NCBI RefSeq assembly: GCF_905397285.1
Contig: NZ_CAJPUX010000002.1
Span: 558,001-622,000, forward strand
Direction of reading: 5' to 3'
Length of the DNA: 64,000 nt
From: Cupriavidus plantarum
Lineage (GTDB): Bacteria; Pseudomonadota; Gammaproteobacteria; Burkholderiales; Burkholderiaceae
The notes under the pieces are model-generated. The model saw nothing but the letters and a program-made list of their open reading frames with translations. It was not told the origin of the DNA and ran no database searches. How positions within the stretch are numbered: the first letter of the stretch is position 1; each line of letters starts with the position of its first letter. A program made the position numbers and the translations under genes. This document shows positions 62,567 to 64,000 of the stretch, in pieces.

Positions 62567-64000
62567 AACCCGTCGTTCGTGTCCTGGCCTCGGTGGTGAT
62601 GTCGTCGATGCTGGCGGCATGCATGACCGTGGGTCCCGATTACAAGGTGCCCGAGAAGGCGGTCGTCAACGACAAGACCGCCAACGGTCCGTTCGATGTC
62701 GACAGCCCGGCCGTGTCGCTGGCGCCGGTGCCCGATGACTGGTGGCGTCTTTACGACGACCCGCGCATCGACGACTTCGTGAAGCAGGCGCTGGTCGCCA
62801 ATACCGATCTGCGCGTGGCCGCGGCCAATCTGCGGCGTTCGATCGCGCTCTATCACGAGGTGGAATCCGAGAACCTCGTGCAGGGCTCCGTGCATGCCGA
62901 TGTGGCGCGCGGACTGGTAGCTGCCGAGCCGCTGCTCCATGAAGACAAGGTGCCGGTGTTCAATTTCGGCGATACGGGCTTTCAGGTGTCCTACCTGATC
63001 GACTTCTTCGGCAAGCTTGCACGCGCCGACGAGGCCGCGCTGGCCAACGCGCAGGCGAGCCAGGCCGCGCTGGATCAGGCCCGCGTGGGCGTGGTGGCCG
63101 AGACCGTGCGCGCCTATGTGCAGGGCTGCACGGCCACGCATGAACTGCACGTCGCCGAGCATCAGCTCGCGCTGCAGGAGAGCGCGGTGAAACTGTCGCA
63201 ACGTCTCGCCGATGCGGGCCGCGGTCAGCCGGTCGATGTGCTGCGGGCGCAGGCACAGGCGGAAGCGTTACGGGCCACGCTGCCGAAGTTCAAGGACATG
63301 CAGGAAGTGGCCGCGTACCGCCTCGCCGTGATGATCGGCAAGCCGCCGACCGCGCTCGATGCGTCGGCGGTCGCCTGTACGTCCGTTCCCAGACTGCGCC
63401 AGCCGCTGCCCGTGGGCGATGGCGCCGCGCTGCTCAAGCGCCGTCCCGACGTGCGTCAGGCCGAACGCGAACTCGCGTATGCCACGGCACGCATCGGCGT
63501 GGCCACGGCGGATCTCTATCCATCGATCAGCATCGGCGCGTCGGCGGGATTCTCCGGCATCCTTGAACATCTGGGGCAGTCGCAAACCGCGCACTGGAGC
63601 GTGGGGCCGGGCATCACGTGGAACCTGCCGACCAATGGCGTGCGCTCGCGCATTCATGGCGCGGAAGCCGGCGCGGACGGTTCTCTGGCGAAGTTCGACG
63701 GCGTGGTCCTGAAGGCGTTGCGCGAGACCCAGACCGCGCTGTCGTCGTACACCCGCGAACTGGAGCGCAACGAGTCCCTGCGCGCGGCGCGCGACAAGTC
63801 TGAAGCGGCTGCAGGGCAGAACCGTCAGCTGTGGCAGGCGGGCCGTTCGCCTTATCTGCAATCGCTCGACGCCGACCGGACGCTGGCCAACAACGACGCC
63901 ACACTGGCCGCGTCGGACGCGCAGGTGGCGATGGACCAGATCAACCTGTTCCTCGCGCTGGGCGGCGGCTGGCAGAACCCGCCGAAGATCGAGGAACACA
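62563..64000 (+). CDS. NodT-type outer-membrane efflux channel, truncated by window edge
   Basis: Starts at GTG 62563, overlapping the adaptor stop (GTGA), and remains open for 479 codons to the window end. The lipobox MLAACMTVGPDY gives a lipidated Cys at residue 20. Then DDWWRLYDDPRIDDFVKQAL and repeated helical hairpin patterns (ANLRRSIALY; LKRRPDVRQAERELAYATARIGVATADLYPSI) of the TolC-like outer-membrane factor family. It completes a tripartite pump with the FUSC and adaptor proteins. Confidence 0.93.
   Translation, partial: MKPVVRVLASVVMSSMLAACMTVGPDYKVPEKAVVNDKTANGPFDVDSPAVSLAPVPDDWWRLYDDPRIDDFVKQALVANTDLRVAAANLRRSIALYHEVESENLVQGSVHADVARGLVAAEPLLHEDKVPVFNFGDTGFQVSYLIDFFGKLARADEAALANAQASQAALDQARVGVVAETVRAYVQGCTATHELHVAEHQLALQESAVKLSQRLADAGRGQPVDVLRAQAQAEALRATLPKFKDMQEVAAYRLAVMIGKPPTALDASAVACTSVPRLRQPLPVGDGAALLKRRPDVRQAERELAYATARIGVATADLYPSISIGASAGFSGILEHLGQSQTAHWSVGPGITWNLPTNGVRSRIHGAEAGADGSLAKFDGVVLKALRETQTALSSYTRELERNESLRAARDKSEAAAGQNRQLWQAGRSPYLQSLDADRTLANNDATLAASDAQVAMDQINLFLALGGGWQNPPKIEEH

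Overview
The window is high-GC, densely coded bacterial DNA with long spurious antisense frames and many 1-4 bp stop/start overlaps. The gene content fits a Burkholderiales beta-proteobacterium, perhaps near Cupriavidus/Ralstonia: assimilatory nitrate genes nasA-nirDB-narK, a LivFGHM-type ABC transporter, DauR- and XRE/cupin-type regulators, and an AaeAB-like efflux operon with a NodT-type channel. This assignment is inference. I see no rRNA, tRNA, CRISPR array, insertion sequence, prophage or plasmid replication gene; it reads as chromosome or chromid backbone with a few accessory loci.

Layout. 1-8.4 kb: the end of a DUF1254/DUF1214 protein, a TonB-dependent receptor, metE with divergent metR and a perfect MetR box between them, an IlvM-like orphan ACT protein facing an Lrp/AsnC regulator, and small envelope proteins. 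8.5-12.9 kb: an HDOD protein translationally coupled to a PAS-GGDEF-EAL cyclic-di-GMP enzyme, a YjfB-like protein and a repeat-bearing secreted protein. 13.2-17.3 kb: an MdtD-like exporter, then an operon of DauR-type regulator, ornithine-cyclodeaminase-family protein and PLP-dependent hydroxyamino-acid dehydratase.

17.7-31.7 kb is the most distinctive region. A compact type II secretion-like system (GspG, F, E, PilM/N/O/P-like inner-membrane proteins, secretin, three further pseudopilins) lies between a GH18 chitinase and a GH19 chitinase. Both chitinases carry nearly the same pair of chitin-binding modules and Pro-Ala linkers. A lytic transglycosylase closes the run. All point the same way with tiny gaps or overlaps, suggesting a dedicated chitinase-export unit.

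31.6-40.4 kb: the nitrate assimilation operon narK-nirB-nirD-oxidoreductase-nasA, on the minus strand. Its leader has an NtrC-like site, a near-consensus sigma-54 promoter, two hairpins with identical AACGGC hexaloops (ANTAR-protein target type) and an overlapping intrinsic terminator just before narK. Together these predict nitrogen-limitation initiation plus NasT/NasR-type antitermination. 40.4-46.4 kb: an HxlR regulator, GNAT acetyltransferase, RhtA exporter, SDR enzyme, a YhcG-like PD-(D/E)xK nuclease, and an MFS transporter that appears to start at ATC.

46.6-55.7 kb: a branched-chain-type ABC transporter whose LivM, LivG and LivF parts are one 886-residue polypeptide, coupled to a gamma-glutamyltransferase-family enzyme and divergent from a polysaccharide-deacetylase-family hydrolase, GntR regulator and flavin-reductase-like protein. 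55.7-58.6 kb: threonine catabolism (kbl plus SDR-type threonine dehydrogenase) divergent from an XRE/cupin regulator. 58.8-64 kb: a MarR-controlled efflux operon (FUSC, DUF1656, HlyD-type adaptor, NodT-type outer-membrane channel) running off the window end.
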